A stretch of DNA of 5,878 nt, taken from JBEKYH01 sp049511115 (GTDB taxonomy: Bacteria; Planctomycetota; Phycisphaerae; Tepidisphaerales; Tepidisphaeraceae). The position numbers were made by a program, and so were the translations under genes. This document shows, in pieces, positions 5,291 through 5,878 of the stretch. Every line of letters starts with the position of its first letter. Position 1 is the first letter of the stretch. The notes under the pieces are model-generated. The model searched no databases, had not been told where the DNA came from, and was given only the letters and a program-made list of their open reading frames with translations. Where the stretch lies: the NCBI GenBank assembly GCA_049511115.1, contig JBEKYH010000340.1, positions 1 to 5,878 on the forward strand. Direction: 5' to 3'.

Positions 5291-5878
5291 TCAACGCTTT
5301 CCTGGCGACGCCACTGTGGGAGAGAAACCACCGCGGAACTGTGTCCCGCCGCCTCCGAAGAAAGAATTGGACCGGCTGTTGGCTTTCACGACGGCGATCG
5401 CGCCGCCCGCGAAGCCAGGCTGTACCGTCTGCACCACTTCCTTGCTGGGCGGCAATGCCGGATTGGTGGTATTCAGGAAATACTGGCGAATCAGTCCATT
5501 GACCGGCTTTCCCGCGAGCTCGCTGCCCGTGACAAACGCATCAAAGGTGACCGTCGTCGCCACTGATCCGAGGTTCAGGGCGGCAACATCGTAGCGCGCG
5601 TTATTGGGGAAACTCGTCGTCGGGTAAATGATCAGTTCATATCCCCCGGTCGGGCCGCCGAGGTTGTCGAAGGGGGTATAGCCGCCACTAGGAGAACTAT
5701 TTAGGCCACGCACAGGCTGAATGTATTCGCCACCTTGGCTGTTGTTTCCAAACGCGCTCAAAGCGATCTCGACATGCGTATTCGTATCCCAGCGGATGTA
5801 GAAGACCAAATCACCAGGATACAGCGATTTGAGTTGTCCCGTCGCCGGAAACCCCGTGTCACTGACTTCGGGCAGATT
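5291..5878 (-). CDS. Unrecognised protein, C-terminal 195 residues
   Basis: I do not recognise this gene. The frame is open from the right edge of the window to a TGA at 5293-5291, so the start lies outside; the internal TTG at 5809 is not needed as a start. The visible part is rich in Gly, Ser, Thr, Asn and Pro, has no Cys, and contains alternating hydrophobic stretches that suggest beta strands: LVFYIRW, HVEIALSAF, GGYELIIYPTTSF and YDVAALNLGSVATTVTFDAFVTG. It ends with a Gly-rich segment (SFFGGGGTQFRGGF) and a basic tail. This composition suits an extracytoplasmic or surface protein, but no signal peptide can be checked and no membrane anchor or PEP-CTERM-like end is present. The Trm112-like gene follows after 11 bp. 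Confidence 0.7.
   Translation of the reverse strand, partial: NLPEVSDTGFPATGQLKSLYPGDLVFYIRWDTNTHVEIALSAFGNNSQGGEYIQPVRGLNSSPSGGYTPFDNLGGPTGGYELIIYPTTSFPNNARYDVAALNLGSVATTVTFDAFVTGSELAGKPVNGLIRQYFLNTTNPALPPSKEVVQTVQPGFAGGAIAVVKANSRSNSFFGGGGTQFRGGFSPTVASPGKR

Noticed and set aside
5280..5294. TTG start at 5294 for the Trm112-like gene
   Set aside because: It would overlap the upstream gene's stop and add residues not found in the family; the ATG at 5279 fits better.

Overview
The window reads as chromosomal DNA from a GC-rich bacterium, most likely of the Planctomycetota/Verrucomicrobiota (PVC) group. This placement is an inference. It rests on four things: an M56 peptidase joined to a secretin-type domain with a Thr/Ala/Pro linker, a BlaI-M56 pair, a dispersed-type palindrome built of CGCCAAG and GAGGACAC units, and mostly weak Shine-Dalgarno signals. 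No rRNA or tRNA is present to settle it.

Layout, left to right: (1) the first 43 codons of lepA (elongation factor 4), minus strand, running off the left edge. (2) A DUF3891-family protein, minus strand. (3) A 59-bp divergent spacer, then a plus-strand Amt/Mep/Rh-family membrane protein whose pore residues are partly replaced. (4) Converging on it, with stop codons sharing a TTAA, a minus-strand two-gene operon: a BlaI/MecI-type repressor followed after one base by a BlaR1-like M56 metallopeptidase carrying a C-terminal secretin-like domain. (5) A 306-bp non-coding stretch. It holds the repressor's promoter with two tandem palindromic operator boxes and a 188-bp imperfect palindrome with 20-bp perfect ends and 9-bp periodic arms. 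(6) A small Trm112/YcaR-like protein and, 11 bp upstream of it, the C-terminal part of an unrecognised protein that runs off the right edge, both minus strand.

Functionally, the clearest unit is the blaI-M56 pair. By analogy with BlaI/BlaR1, the repressor should bind the two boxes in its own promoter, and the membrane peptidase should relieve repression after a signal at its extracytoplasmic domain. Here that domain is secretin-like rather than penicillin-binding, so the signal is unlikely to be a beta-lactam. The Amt homologue keeps the fold signature, one pore histidine, the pore Asp and the C-terminal tail. It has Tyr at the first twin-His position and Met at the first Phe-gate position, so it may sense rather than transport ammonium, or transport in an altered way. 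These two systems are the most promising parts of the window; the other genes look ordinary or cannot be assigned.
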